A stretch of DNA of 64,000 nucleotides from contig CM043944.1 in assembly GCA_014529385.2 (NCBI GenBank), positions 67,705,895-67,769,894 on the forward strand, written 5' to 3'. Position 1 is the stretch's first letter. The number at the start of each line of letters is the position of its first letter. The position numbers were made by a program, and so were the translations under genes. This document shows positions 21,725-33,878 of the stretch, one piece after another. The stretch is from Adiantum capillus-veneris. Lineage: Eukaryota > Streptophyta > Polypodiopsida > Polypodiales > Pteridaceae. Below the pieces are notes generated by a model. It was given only the letters and a program-made list of their open reading frames with translations, had not been told where the DNA came from and did no database searches.

Positions 21725-23060
21725 GTAGAGGATCTCTTACATGAATTTAAGGATGTGTTTCCGAACGATCTTCCTGGTATACCTTCGCCTAGAGCAGTAG
21801 ACCATGCCATAGATCTATATCCAAGAGCAACACCTTATTCAAGGGCTCCATGCAGGTTCAATATTGATGAGCTTAAAGAGCTCAAGATACAACTTGATGA
21901 TCTTTTGAAAAAGGGTTTCATTAAACCTAGTGTATCTCCTTGGGGTAGTCTTGTGTTATTCCAAAAGAAAAAGGATGGTACATATAGGTTATGCATTGAC
22001 TATAGGGGATTAAACAAAGAGACCATTAAGAATAAATATCCTCTTCCTCACATAGATTAATTGCTTAGTCATTTGAGTGGTGCCACAATATTTTCAAAGG
22101 TTGACCTTCGTTCTTGCTACCATCAAATCCGCATTAAGGCCGAAGACATTCCAAAGACTGTTTTTCGTACACGTTATGGGCATTATGAATTTACAGTTCT
22201 TGCTTTTGGTTTGACTAATGCACCAGCAACTTTCATGTACTTAATGAATAATATTCTTCACGTGTATCTTGATGACTACATTCTGGTAAATTATTGGATG
22301 ATATTTTTGTGTATTCTAAGAATGAAGAAGATCATGCATTGCATATAAAGAAAACATTTGAAGTTTTGCGTGAACATAAATTGTATGCCAAAGCAAGTAA
22401 GTGTTCTTTTGCAAAGGATCAGATTGTGTATTTGGGAAGAGTAAATTCTAAAGAGGGGATTCACATTGATCTTGATAAAGTTAAGACTATGTCAGTAAGG
22501 GATGTAAGAAGCTTTATGGGTCTAGCACAATATGAGAGAGCACACATTAAAGATTTCTCTAAGATAGCAAGTCCTTTGACCAAATTGACCAAGAAAGACA
22601 AGGGTTTTGTGTGGACTTCTAGCTGTGAGACTGCTTTTGAGACCTTGAAGGCTAAAATAGCGGAAAACTGTGTTCTAAAAGTTCATAAGATGGGCAAACC
22701 ATTTGTTGTGTCCTGTGACGCTAGTGGTGAACAATTAGGTTGTGTTTTGACACAAGAAGGAAGAGTGGTTGCATATGAATCTAGGAAATAAAGACGACAT
22801 GAATTGAACTATACAACACATGATCTAGAATTGCTTGCTGTTGTTCATGCATTGAAACATTGGCGTCATCTTTTGCTTGGTGTCAAATTTGAATTGCGTA
22901 CTGATCATCAAAGCTTGAAGTATATTTTAACTCAGCCATTGTTAAACAACAGACAAAGAAGATGGATTGAATTGCTGGCTGAGTATGATTTTGATTTGAA
23001 GTATTTGTGTGGAAAAGAAAATAAAGTTACAGATGCATTGAGTCGTAGGCCCATGTGTAA
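21725..23060 (+). pseudogene. Chr2 reverse transcriptase and RNase H
   Basis: The polymerase motifs are in order: [72 protein letters not shown] and the catalytic [13 protein letters not shown] box. A small insertion at the box (about 22285-22305) shifts the frame. A TAA follows PLPHID. The connection and RNase H follow: SCDASGEQLGCVL, YTTHDLELLAVVHALKHWRH, RTDHQSLKYI and TDALSRRP. A TAA separates YESRK from the next exon-like frame. This is a typical chromovirus pol that cannot be translated through. Confidence 0.95.
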
Positions 23061-23199
23061 TTTGTTGACTATTGTGTGGTCTAATTTGATTGATGATATA
23101 CATGCTGAAGTTGAAAATGATTCTTTTTATATGCCTATTTTGAAATTCTTGCGTGAAATATTGGCGAGATGTATGAGAACAGATATCACTTTTATAAGG

Positions 23200-24285
23200 G
23201 AAATTTGTATTATTATGACTGCTTGTGTATTCCTACAAATTTTTGCTTTTAAGAGTCAAATTCTGCATGAGTGTCATAATTCACCTTTTTCTGGTCATCT
23301 TGGATTGAATAAGACATATGAAAAGATTAAAAGTTCATTCTTTTGGTCGTGTATGAAATTGGATTTTAAGAATTATGTGCATGACTGCTTTTAATGTCAA
23401 CAAGTTAAGATTGAACATAAGAGGATTCCTGGTGACCTTCAACCCTTAGACATTCCTTTACAGAAGTGGGAATCTATATCCATGGACTTTATCATTAGAC
23501 TTCCTACTACCGGTGGAGGGTATGATTCGATCTTTGTGGTGATAGACAGACTCACAAAACAAGCTCACTTCTTTCCTGTAAAAATAACTGATACTGCATT
23601 GACCGTTGCACGCTTGTTTGTGAAAGAGATATTTCGTTTGTATTGCATGCCTAAGAGTATAGTGTCTCACAGAGATTCTTAGTTCACTTCTCATTTCTGG
23701 AGAGCAAATTTTGACTCTATAGGTACCCAGTTACGCATATCTACTGCTTTCCATCCTCAAACAGATGGGGAAACGGAGAGAGTGAATCGTATTTTAGAAG
23801 ATATGTTAAAAATGTATGTCAATGAAAATCAATCTAATTGGAATGAATATCTGCCTTTGGTTGAAGGTTATTCCTAAGAAGTCTCATTTGATTCTTGGAA
23901 AGAATAGAAGATTGTCTCCATGATTTGCTGGGCCATTTAAAATTTTGAATTAGCGCATTGGTTCATTAGCTTACAAATTGGAATTGCCTTCTCATGTTAA
24001 AGTGCATCATGTATTTCATGTGAGTTTATTGAAAAAGTATGTTCCTAATGTGCATCATGTTTTTCAAGACAACTCTAAGTTGAAAGATGACAGAACATTG
24101 ATTGTAGAACCAGACTTAGTGCTAGATAGGCGTGTTAAACATCTAAGCAATAGAGACATTGTGGAAGTTTTGATTAAGTGGCAGAACTATCCAGTAGAGG
24201 ATGCATCATGGGTTGATCTTAGTGTTTTGCAAAGAGAATTTTCCTCTCTTTCCAACTATGAGGACAGATTTAATTTTGATAAGGG
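23200..24285 (+). pseudogene. Chr2 integrase and chromodomain, internally deleted
   Basis: The integrase starts with HHCC residues (HNSPFSGHLGLNKTYEKIK then C and CQQ), followed by SMDFIIRLP (first Asp), KSIVSHRDS (second Asp) and HPQTDGETERVNR (Glu). At about 23865 the frame jumps from LPLVE to a site about 270 bp further on, judged against Chr1, which keeps the missing block. The C-terminal part is intact: VKVHHVFHVSLLKKY and a chromodomain with VLIKWQNYPVEDASWVDL. Stops occur after HDCF, after HRDS and after the RLSP-like site. Confidence 0.94.
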
Positions 24286-24874
24286 GAGAATGTAACAGGA
24301 CTAATTTTTGAAGTTCTAAAAGTCGAAAAGAATGGAGTCGGGCATATCTTTTGTTGAGCACGATTTGGAAGATTGTTGAATAGTCTATTAAATAGAGCTT
24401 ATATGAATGAGTTTGAGATATTAAGAGAGAACATATATTCTTTTTCTAAATAATACACTAAAGACGTATTTGATAAAGATTAATGAATAACAGATAGTCT
24501 TTCTATGAACAGTAAAATTGAGTTTTTTATTAATATCAGTATTTTATATTTATGTGTTTTAGCTTAAAATTCATGGGTAGGCTTAAAATAAGTTGAAAAA
24601 GTAGTGGAAACCCAAAAATAGAGGTTTGAAGAGTCGCGACCTAAAAGTTGCGTTTTCAGCCAAAGAGAGACGGTTTTCGCAATTCTGTCTACGCAGCCAT
24701 GTAGACCGGACCTATTCCCGTCGTTTTGAGTACCTGGATTGATTTGTTCTGAGTTTGTTTGTAAAAGTTATGATGAAAACAAACAGAAGACAACAGCAGT
24801 GTATTATACACAGAGACAGACAGACATACAACAACATACAACTCTCCCTGCTATCAACCAAGAAGTGGATTTGG
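24281..24874 (+). mobile_element. Chr2 polypurine tract and truncated 3' LTR
   Basis: AAGGGGAGAA (24281-24290) precedes the LTR start TGTAACAGGACTAATT at 24291. The LTR matches the reverse complement of the Chr1 5' LTR for about 580 bp, then switches within TTTGG (about 24870-24874) into Chr1 gag in the opposite orientation. The shared TTTGG at the switch suggests joining at microhomology. Confidence 0.9.
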
Positions 24875-25199
24875 TTGTCACTTCTCCCATATTGTCATCG
24901 TTTCTTTTTTTTGTGTTGACGACCTCTACATCCACCATCATCGTTCCCACCATCACCACTATCACTACCGCAAGGTGCCCCAGCGCCGCCACGATGATTA
25001 TTGTTTCCTGGTGGAATAGCATGGTTTCGCCTTCATGTTTGCCATGAAGGTCGACATAGATATCGGGCTCTCGTGCTGCTTTTCCCCGCAAAGCCTCAAC
25101 ACGCTCCCGATTTGCAATTTTGAGATCTTCTCGTAGTCGCCGAATTAGGTCTTCTTGCTCCTTCATCCTCCTCTCGTATCCTTCTATGTCCAGAATCAA
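24875..25199 (-). pseudogene. Chr1 gag, N-terminal fragment
   Basis: The minus strand encodes YERRMKEQEDLIRRLREDL and KAAREPDIYVDLHGKHEGE, parallel to Chr2 gag. The initiator codon reads ATA where Chr2 has ATG. The fragment is bounded on the left by the inverted Chr2 and on the right by the hAT-like insertion. Confidence 0.88.
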
Positions 25200-25207
25200 C
25201 CACTTGC

Positions 25208-26887
25208 CAGGGCCGAAAATTGCAACCCTTCCCGCCCTTCCTTTGCTGCTAGCCCTGCACACGCCGGGAAAATTTATAATTGCCCTTCCTTAGGAAGGAC
25301 AGGTTGTTCAACTGGCCCTGCCCCAAGGAAGAGCATATTTTTGCAAGGCCTTCCTAGGGAAGGGCAACCTCTCAAAGTGCCCTGCAAAGATTAATTATGC
25401 GAATGCTTGGGATTGGGACTTTTGGACTTGTACCTAGAGGATGTTCTATGGACTTTGAGAGTCACTGATGAGTATGTAATCTGATTTTGAAGGTTGTTCA
25501 AGCATACATTTCCATGCACCTTTAGAAAAGTTAAGGTAAGCTTTTTAATATATGGAATTTTAATGCGTTGGGCAGACTATAGAGGCGACGAAGTGCGGAG
25601 ATTGAAGTTTAAAGTTTGAACTTGAGAGTTGAAAGTTCAATTGCTCGCGAGTTTTCTAGTGAGGGCATCGGGCTTGAGTGACGAGTCTCATCACTCGTCT
25701 CTTTCATCCACCAACTGCTGACATAGAGCTTCTATATCCAAGTTCCAATTGAGATGAGGAGGTTTGAGGGATGCCATGTAATCAAGGCTAGTGGGTTGGA
25801 AAAAGAGAGAAGTAAGTACACTAGAGATTAACTCAAACCATCGTTGAATAATGCCTTATTGAAGGAAATTACGGAGAGAGTAAATATTAAGCACTCTTTT
25901 TGCTTCCCACTTTGATTTGGTATACACAATCTTTTGAAATTGTTCTCAGATACCGATTGATTCTTACAAGGGCTCAGACTCACGATCAACTACAAGCTCC
26001 ACATTCCAGAATTGCCTAGCACTCTCCCATTATCCATGAACTCCAAGCTCTCCTCAGGAGTCCCTTGGGCGACCTCTAGGTTGTGAGTCCAGACGACTCC
26101 AAAGTCTACGATTCCAAAGGTCCTTCAAGTCTCAAGGCTCCTTCACAAATCTTGATTCACATAGTGCTAGCCTCCTGGTGTGCTAGGCATGCTCCCAAAG
26201 CCTATTTATACGAACGCATACTTATCACTTCATCATGTTTAAGATGGAACCATGTTTGATGATTAGGATGCTACAATTTATGTATATTATGTTATAAGGA
26301 TCTAATTGTTTGTCATTGGTGATTCTTAGGAGACGAGAACGACTTAGAGGGAACTTGGAAGTTTCAAGAGATGGCTACCCTAGCTTCACAGAGAGAATAG
26401 CGATAGCGGTAACTTCATGAGCTCAACAATGGAAGGTCTGTACCTCAAGGGGAGACTCTTCATGGTTACAATTCTAGCAAAGGGTACATCCAACAAATGC
26501 CAAGATGTATTATGTCGTATGATGTCGTCACCGGAGCTGCATTATAGGACATTTGAAGTTCCAAATATTTGCATGTCCCGTTTATAGCTTACTACTTCTC
26601 TTACTCATTGTGTATCTTGTAGGAAATGATTTTTAGTACTGATGTGCAATGTTTTCAAAGTGCACCCTTTCTCATTGTACTTTAGAACTTTCTTTACAAG
26701 TTACAATTGTTCGAAAACACACGTGCAAAAACTGGATTTTGGTAAAGATTTGATCGGAAGGGCAGGGAAAAATTTTCCCTTCAGTTTGAAGGTAGAAAAT
26801 GCCAAACAACCCTTCCCATGGGACAGGCACTCTTGAAGATTTCCCTTCCCTAGGATGGGTAAGCGTGCCCTGCAATTTTCAGGCCTG
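25208..26887. mobile_element. 1.68 kb hAT-like non-autonomous transposon
   Basis: The insert separates the Chr1 primer site from gag. Its ends are imperfect inverted repeats: CAGGGCCGAAAATTGCA on the left, and CAGGCCTGAAAATTGCA as the reverse complement of the right end. Flanks are CCACTTGC (25200-25207) and CCGCTTGC (26888-26895), an 8-bp duplication with one difference. CAGG-type ends plus 8-bp duplication are the hallmarks of the hAT superfamily. Subterminal regions are rich in AAGGGCA and CCTTCC words, possible transposase-binding repeats. No transposase ORF is present. Confidence 0.9.
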
Positions 26888-26893
26888 CCGCTT

Positions 26894-26905
26894 GCTCTGA
26901 TACCA
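26894..26905 (-). other. Chr1 primer-binding site
   Basis: On the minus strand TGGTATCAGAGC lies two bases inside the 5' LTR. The hAT-like element inserted with its target duplication touching the far end of this site but leaving it intact. Confidence 0.94.
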
Positions 26906-26907
26906 AT

Positions 26908-27869
26908 TGTCACAAGAACAGAATAATAGAGATAGGCAGCAAAAGATAGAGAAACAGATCTTTGTATTGATGGATTTTTGTAGAGTTTTGATACAACAGA
27001 GGAGCATTAAAATATATGGGCGCACTCTGTTGTACGGAGCTCGAACCTCCCAACCACCCCCAAGCTTCAGTCCGCTTGCATGCAGCGTCTCACTCGCACT
27101 CGCACTCGCAAAAGAGAAGATCTGTGAATGATCCCCAAACACACCATCCATCGTGCTTTTATCCTTCTTTTCCTCGAAAAGCGTGCGACTTCTCAAAATA
27201 GTAGCTTTTTAGGCGTTCAGCCAACTCGATTTCTCGCACCAAGTATACCTTCATAATCTCAATTGCAATAGTCTACCATGAAGAAACAAATCCACTTCTT
27301 GGTTGATAGCAGGGAGAGTTGTATGTTGTTGTATGTCTGCCTATCCCTGTGTATACTACATTCCTGCTGCCTTCTATTTGTTTTCATCATAACTTTTACA
27401 AACGAACTCAGAACGAAGCAATCCAGGTACTCAAAACGGCGGGAATAGGTCTGGTCTACAAGGTGGCGTGGATAGAATTGCGAAAACCGTCTCTCTTTGG
27501 CTGAAAACGCAACTTTTAGGTCACAACTCTTAAAACCTCTATTTTTGGGTTTCCACTACTTTTTCAACTTATTTTAAGCCTACCCATGCATTTTAAGCTA
27601 AAACACATAAATATAAAATACTGATATTAATAAAAATCTCAATTTTACTATTCATAGATAGACTATCTGTTATTCATTAATCTTTATCAAATACGTCTTT
27701 AGTGTATTATTTAGAAAAAGAATATATGTTCTCTCTTAATATCTCAAACTCATTCATATAAGCTCTATTTAATAGACTATTCAACAATCTTCCAAATCGT
27801 GCTAAACAAAAGATATGCCCTACTCCATTCTTTTCGACTTTTAGAACTTCAAAAATTAGTCCTATTACA
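26908..27869 (-). mobile_element. Chr1 5' LTR
   Basis: This 962-bp LTR runs TGTCACAAGAAC to CCTATTACA on plus and pairs with 18552-19537. It has a shorter CACTCG-type array (about 27090-27109) than the 3' LTR. The flanking TTTAG at 27870-27874 completes the target duplication. Past it, GP1 gag resumes. Confidence 0.95.
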
Positions 27870-28420
27870 TTTAGCTCCACTCTCCAACGTATATTCTCCC
27901 AAAGACCAGCCAAGAACGTATTCTTCTTCATCATGTTAGGCGGGGGTACTTGGGGTGCTAAAGCCTTGCACATCCTCTCCCATGCCAATGAAAACTTACG
28001 TATGTACGCATCTACCGGCTCACCCTCCTTTTGCACTAAAGACTGTACTTCTTGCCACACTTTGTCAAGACCTTCTATCTTCACAAACTCCACTTCCAAC
28101 CCATGCCGTAGATTGCCCCAACTCAAGCTTATGGGTGGATCAGCCGCACGCAGCTCCTCTTCAAATGCTTTGGACCAAACTCGTGCATCACTCTTCAAAC
28201 AGATTTGGAGAAGACGTAACATCTGTGCTGGGTCATGGATCTGGTTGCTAATGCGGGCAACCTCCATCTTTTCCAAAAAGTCTTCAACATCTTCATCACT
28301 TCTTCCATGAAACTCCGGATAAGAGAAATCCATGGCTACCCATGTTATGATGCTTTGAGAACCCCTTTGAACACACGTGCAAGAACCCAAAACGTTTGAC
28401 TCAATTCCCAGAAGCTTCAA
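27870..28420 (-). pseudogene. GP1 gag, N-terminal part
   Basis: Gag likely starts at the Met of MDFSYPEFHGRSDEDVEDFL (about 28332, minus). The retrotransposon gag core follows: RLLQICLKSDARVWSKAF, LEVEFVKIEGLDKVWQEVQ, DAYIRKFSLAWERMCKAL and WENIRWRVEL. It is interrupted exactly by Chr1. This is the better-preserved half, with no stop over about 150 codons. Function: capsid-type protein for particle assembly. Confidence 0.9.
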
Positions 28421-28424
28421 TGGA

Positions 28425-29366
28425 GCTCAACTTTAGATAAGGACAAACACATGCACATCAAATGAGTTTTCATAGTTAATATCGGAATTACTACAGGCAA
28501 AGGGCATTCCAGGATCTCTCGTAATCTTCTTGGCCCAAACATAAAGACTATGTGCTACTGGCAAAAATTCTTCCTGGACACATGAACATTTATTTGGATT
28601 CTTTGAGTTAAATGAAAAGGAGTGAATTGAGGGCCATTTTGATCATCCATTAAAGCCAACCATGAAGCTCCCAAGAAGGCACACCTGACTTATCCTCTAG
28701 TTTTGCCAGAATTTCAGTAGTATAACAGCATAAATGGCTTAAAAGACCAAAAAAAAAGCCATCATAACTTGTAAAAATTTTGAGAGAGTTTCCCGAGAAG
28801 TAGAGCAGTAAGAACCCAGAATATAGACTGTATATGTATGCATAAACTGCCAAATAGAACCCGAGCATCACGTAGGAATCACGAGTACATAGCCTATGGC
28901 GAGGTCATGAAAAGGATGCTCAAGCGACCTGTATCACCGAAAGTATCTCCACATTTGAGAATCTCCCTGCTCAATAAAACCTCACGCTATCGACCCTCAC
29001 AGGAAGGCTAATGCAAATCGCGTATAGTCAAGTCTCAGAAATGACTATCTTGTAGACCAAGTCTCAGAAATGGCTAGGACTGCCAAATAAAACCAAGTAT
29101 GGCTTCACAAAGGCGTACAATGGCAGTTTCCACAAGTAACGTACAATCCAACAGAGAATGCGCTCAAACAGGCGCCAAATGATGCATACCCACAATAACT
29201 GCAAGTGACACCACTGCTAGTATATCACTGTACTCCAGCCACCTGTACCTGTACCTCTCCCTGTAACCTGTAACCGGTAGTCTACAACCTATAATCCCGA
29301 ATCTCGAAGCTTGAAGCTTGAAGCAGAAGGTAATCAAAGAAGACCTCCGTGGAGGCTCCAAAAGAA
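28425..29366 (-). other. GP1 untranslated leader and putative primer site
   Basis: This is the region between the 5' LTR and gag, with no coding signal. Directly inside the LTR the minus strand reads TTCTTTTGGAGCCTCCACGG; a primer site starting at TGG would fit, but I cannot match it to a specific tRNA. Confidence 0.5.
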
Positions 29367-30492
29367 TGTGAGCGGGATGGAAACACACAAAATACCTCTA
29401 TAATGACCCAACACACACTCTTGGAAAGATATACACACACACTGTGGGGCATGACTCGGCTTACACAATACACCAGACCGAGACAGGGAACACACCAATG
29501 GAGTGAGAGGAGAGAGACTATCCACTTTCCCACTCCACACAGAGAAAAAAAAAAAAAAAACTCAGCTCAAAAGATGAGAACTTATGATATTTAGATATAA
29601 ATGAGCTTGGGCCAACAGTAATGGGGCAAATAGCTCACACAATATGGGTAAAATATGCCAGATATAATCACAAACTGGAGCAGAAGCTTAGCTCATAGGA
29701 GAAACTTACACAGCCAAAAAAGCAAAAAACTAGTGAGTAATTTGGCAAAATGGACAGCGCCATCGCCTCCGGGACGGCCCAAAACCCCAGTCTACAATGT
29801 CAAAGTGCTCAAATCCGACCTCGGATGAGCAGTTTACGGCCAAAACAGGCTCCAAAAACAACACAGTTGCAACTGTTCCTCCTCTTCTCTCCACTCTTTT
29901 TCTGTTCTTCTCTCTGTTTTTTCAGTTCCCACACTTAGCTTTATTACTTGGGCACCCTTGGCCTTTTAGATGACCTCAAACGGACCCCGAACAGGCCAAA
30001 AACCGACCTCGCAGTGCATAGTTGTCACCCTGTTGCATCCATCCGCACACCTGGCACTCAACTTTTCCCAATAATGCATCCCACCACCACGTGAAGTGTC
30101 CCCAAAATATGATCCTCATGATGACCTTTCTGTATAATTATCACAAGAAAACATCCACGTTGTGTCCGTACTCATCCACGTGCAAATATTGACCCCGTTC
30201 GGCCTCCTGACGCCACTAGATGCCATCTGATGCACCTGCTTACCTTATATCATCGGCCTGCGGATAGCTTCCTTGAGAAGTTTTACGTGCTACCAACTCC
30301 TCATTATTATAGAAAAAACACACTAGTACTAGTAATAGTGAAAATCGATGCACTATGTACATGCTGTCCTACCTATACACACGTGGGCCCCACATAACCA
30401 CCTTGCTCTGGAAAATGGGCAATCCTTTATTTGATGCACCATGTGTGTGTATGTACATATGTGCAATCCATTGCTCCAAAAAACTTCTGACA
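29367..30492 (-). mobile_element. GP1 5' LTR
   Basis: This 1126-bp LTR is the partner of 14918-16038 and is nearly identical over long blocks, for example across the 62-codon frame at 29750-29938. On the minus strand it begins TGTCAG and ends GCTCACA. High similarity of the pair suggests a fairly recent insertion of GP1, although it already contains Chr1. Confidence 0.9.
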
Positions 30493-30575
30493 GTGGCATA
30501 TGCTTGCACCGGCTAGTGTGGCCTGCAAACCCGGCAACGCAATTGCTGAGAGAGAGAAGACAGATACACTGTGCA
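30493..30575. repeat. Flank repeat at the right side of GP1
   Basis: Matches 14819-14917, including GTGTGGCCTGCAAACCCGGC and GATACACTGTG, and begins exactly at the LTR edge. Confidence 0.8.
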
Positions 30576-30578
30576 GAG

Positions 30579-30579
30579 A

Positions 30580-30660
<81 letters not shown>

Positions 30661-30715
30661 GACCCAAGACGTTTTCTCCTGAGTCCTGGGACTCCGTTGG
30701 GAGTTGCACCACATG

Positions 30716-30801
<86 letters not shown>

Positions 30802-30815
30802 GAGAGAGAGAGAGT
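30579..30815. repeat. Two (GA)n arrays split by a 59-bp unique block
   Basis: AG arrays occupy about 30583-30658 and 30719-30815. Between them lies a unique block containing GACGTTTTCTCCTGAGTCC. Long artificial Arg-Glu and Ser-Leu frames here are not genes. Confidence 0.95.
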
Positions 30816-31357
30816 CGTCTGACTGTGGGGCGTGCAAGCTAAGGATTCCATGAAGTCTGAGCCATCCAGAGGAGGGTCGCGAGCATTTAACTCCAAATTT
30901 GTTGCAACCAGCATTCACGAAAAACCACCAATTTTCCCAAACCTAAAAAATTCCTTTTCTTGAATTTGCCACAAGGAAATTTTTAGAATCTATCTATCTA
31001 ATCCCCCCCCCTCCACATGACATTATCTCCTTGCTCAAGCAAGTGTCCCGTGCATAGCAAGTCTAGAGTCCAAACGAGAGAGGGCCGGTGAGACAGGCTC
31101 AGGCTCTGAGTGGAAACTAGAGAGACAAAGAGAGAGAGAAGAAGAAGAAGAACACACATTGCCAAATCGTGTTCGGAAAAAATGTATCTCAGCTTAATAT
31201 CCTGCCATTTTCAATTTCAAAAATGCCAATCGAGGACAAGGGGAAAAGAAAAAATTCCGTCCCAAAATAAAGAAAACTAAACTTTTTTAAATATCCTCTT
31301 GGCAAATTCGAGCAAAGCAATTTTGTACGTTTGGAAAAAAAAAATCCCAAATTTACC

Positions 31358-31440
<83 letters not shown>

Positions 31441-31870
31441 TTCTATTATCATCCTCGAAGGTCAAATATGACCTATGGGACCATCTGAACATGTCACGTG
31501 GTGTGACTGGAGGTCATAAGTGACTCTCGATGCTCAAAAATGGCTAAAATGAGCGTCGCAATAGAGAGTCCACATCGTGGTTGGGAGAGGAAGGTATATA
31601 GAGAGAGCTTGTGGCTGAATATATGGGGAAAAGATGACCTAATGTGGTAAAAGCTGCGCACTCAAGTAGTGTTACTCACTCTCTCGCACATGACGAGGGC
31701 ATAAGGTGCAAAGTCGATGACACTCCTCGCTAGTGCCCCAACGTCCTGTCTCGCAGCATAGAGAATGGGAGCTAAGATGGATGGAGGCAATGGTGCGGAT
31801 CGCACTCAACGGGATGGGCTCAAGGATGTAGGGATGGGTTCGGTGACCTTGTTCAGAGAAGAAGAGAGAT
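30816..31870. other. No gene; contains a (GA)n array at about 31361-31437
   Basis: I see a poly-AG array with one AAAG interruption, short A-rich tracts and a run of eight C near 31003. No coding signal. The right part (from about 31700) may be 3' untranslated sequence of LINE1. Confidence 0.6.
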
Positions 31871-31878
31871 GTGTAGTT

Positions 31879-33877
31879 TTAGGCAACATGTGTGGTGTAA
31901 TGGCTGAAGCGAGAACCTCTGGATTTCTCCCAAGCCGTGATACATTGGCGTTGTAAGAAGGCCTCATTAACTTGGGAGTCGATCGACGCATCCTTGACCA
32001 AGTGACATGCATCCCATCTTCCAAACCATTTCTTGATGTCAAGCATCCACCCTGAACTTAATATTTTGCTCTTGCATGTCTTTTGAACCTTTTGAATTGC
32101 TTCATATGCGATTCTAGGAAGTCGATGCAAAGGGCTATGTTGTGTCTTACGCATGTACTCCACAACCCTTAGCATGCCCAAGACCTCAATGGAAAGCGAT
32201 CCGGACTCAAGAAGTAAGAGCATGTAGGGTGTTTGTGTCTTGACTTGGAGAAAGTTGGTGAGAAAATGCTTTTGGACATTCTCAAACTCTTTCCAAGTAG
32301 ACTTCCCGATGCTTCCACCCCACACCTCCACTCCATAAAGAAGCATCGGTGTCACCAACGTGTCAAAGAGGTACTTTTTGAGAGCCCAACACTTGATCTC
32401 TCCAGCATTGCACATGTTCTCAAATGCATAATAAGCCCTCTTTCCGGCTTCCAAGCGATGCATTGCACAATACTTCCATTTATGATTGGATGGAACCTCA
32501 AGGCCAAGGTACTTGAAGTGATCTACCACTTCAAGTTGCTCATTGTTGTATACAATGCATGGATTTTCGTCATTGAGGGTCTTTACAAGCATAACCTTGG
32601 TTTTGGATCCATTCACAATCAGCCCGCTATGTAGGCAAAAGCGTTCCAAGATACATCATCGGCATACAGCAAAAGCATGATCACCGAATTTTCGATCTTA
32701 ACCTCTTCTATGCCTTCTTGTTGCATAAAATCAAGAACCATGCATTCCAATTCATCAATGAGTAGCCCAAAGAGGGTTGGGGAAAGTGGGCATCCTTGCT
32801 TGACACCAATGGTGCTTGCAAAAAATTCTAAACTTCCATCTCCCATACGTAATCGACATATCACTTTTTGGTAGATGCGAAAGACTGCATGCATAAATTC
32901 TCGCGGCACTTGAAGGCTTTGCATACATCTCCAAAGATTTCCTCGTGGTGTCAAAAGCTTTCTTGAAATCCACAAAGCAGCAATACAACCTTTTTGCTTT
33001 CAATCGAGACGCTTCCATAAAAACTCGAAGAGTGACAATGTGATCAATAGTGCTATGATGCTTTTGAAAACCTGCTTGTCTAAGTGCACGTTTGCCAATC
33101 TTTTCAGCCCATTCATTTATCTTCACCTCCATGATACATCCAAATAACTTTGCCATCAAAGAACCAACCATTATAGTGCGATAGTTTTTCACATTGTTTA
33201 TATCTCCTCCTTTGGGCAAAGGTTTGATCCAAGTTGCACTCCAATCATGAGGCATACCATACTGAAGTGCAAAGTTAAACATATCCCATATCCAATATCG
33301 TGTTTTCTTGCTTGTCCATTTAATCATTTCAGCCTTGACACCTTGAAGGTCACCTGCCTTGCGAGTAGGAAGTTTCTCAAGCGCGCGGCATACATCTCCA
33401 ATGGTAAAGAAGGGAGACATAAACGGAAGAGCTACAACACTCCATCTTATCAACATTGGGTCTCTCATAGAGGTTCTTGCAATGCATATACATATCCTCA
33501 AGAGTCAAGTCACCAAAGCTCTCAACGCGCTTGCCTTTTAGATTTTGCCAAAACTTGCCACATGCATGTGCTTTGTCTTGCACTAAAAGAAGTTGTTTTT
33601 TGACTTCCCACCTTCCCCTCTTCTTTTGAACAAGTGCTTTGTATGTGTGTGAACATTCCAGGTAAACTTCCTTGTCTTTGATTGCATCCAATCTTAGCAA
33701 GTGTTTTCGGGCTTGACTACATTCCATGTCAAACCATTTCTTCTTGGTGCTATCCTTCTTAGATCTTTTGCAAGACAAATGTTTCACCGAAAAGCGTTCC
33801 TTTGCACAAGAGAAAATTACTTCTTTGAAAACTTTCCACTTGCATTCTAATGTTGGTCTCTCTTGATGCTCTATCAT
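31879..33877 (-). pseudogene. LINE1 reverse transcriptase and C-terminal region
   Basis: The minus strand encodes a non-LTR reverse transcriptase across four overlapping frames (33377-33877, 32755-33501, 32619-32975, 31879-32649). Motifs in order: LPKGGDINNVKNYRTI, LRQAGFQKHHSTIDHI, CCFVDFKKAFDT, GVKQGCPLSPTLF and the catalytic YADDV. About 30 residues seem missing between YADDV and FCLHSGLIVNGSKTKVM. The tail has VVDHFKYLGL and VTPMLLYGVEVWGG, usual after the polymerase. Multiple frameshifts make it non-functional. The upstream endonuclease lies beyond a solo LTR. The clade is not certain; RTE or L1-related types are candidates. Confidence 0.93.
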
Positions 33878-33878
33878 G

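Noticed and set aside
29349-29594. Plus-strand ORF across the GP1 5' LTR edge
   Set aside because: Starts in leader and runs through LTR antisense; no motif.
30579-30815. CRISPR-like repeat-spacer pattern
   Set aside because: Only two simple GA arrays with one unique block; not a CRISPR, and the context is a eukaryotic genome.
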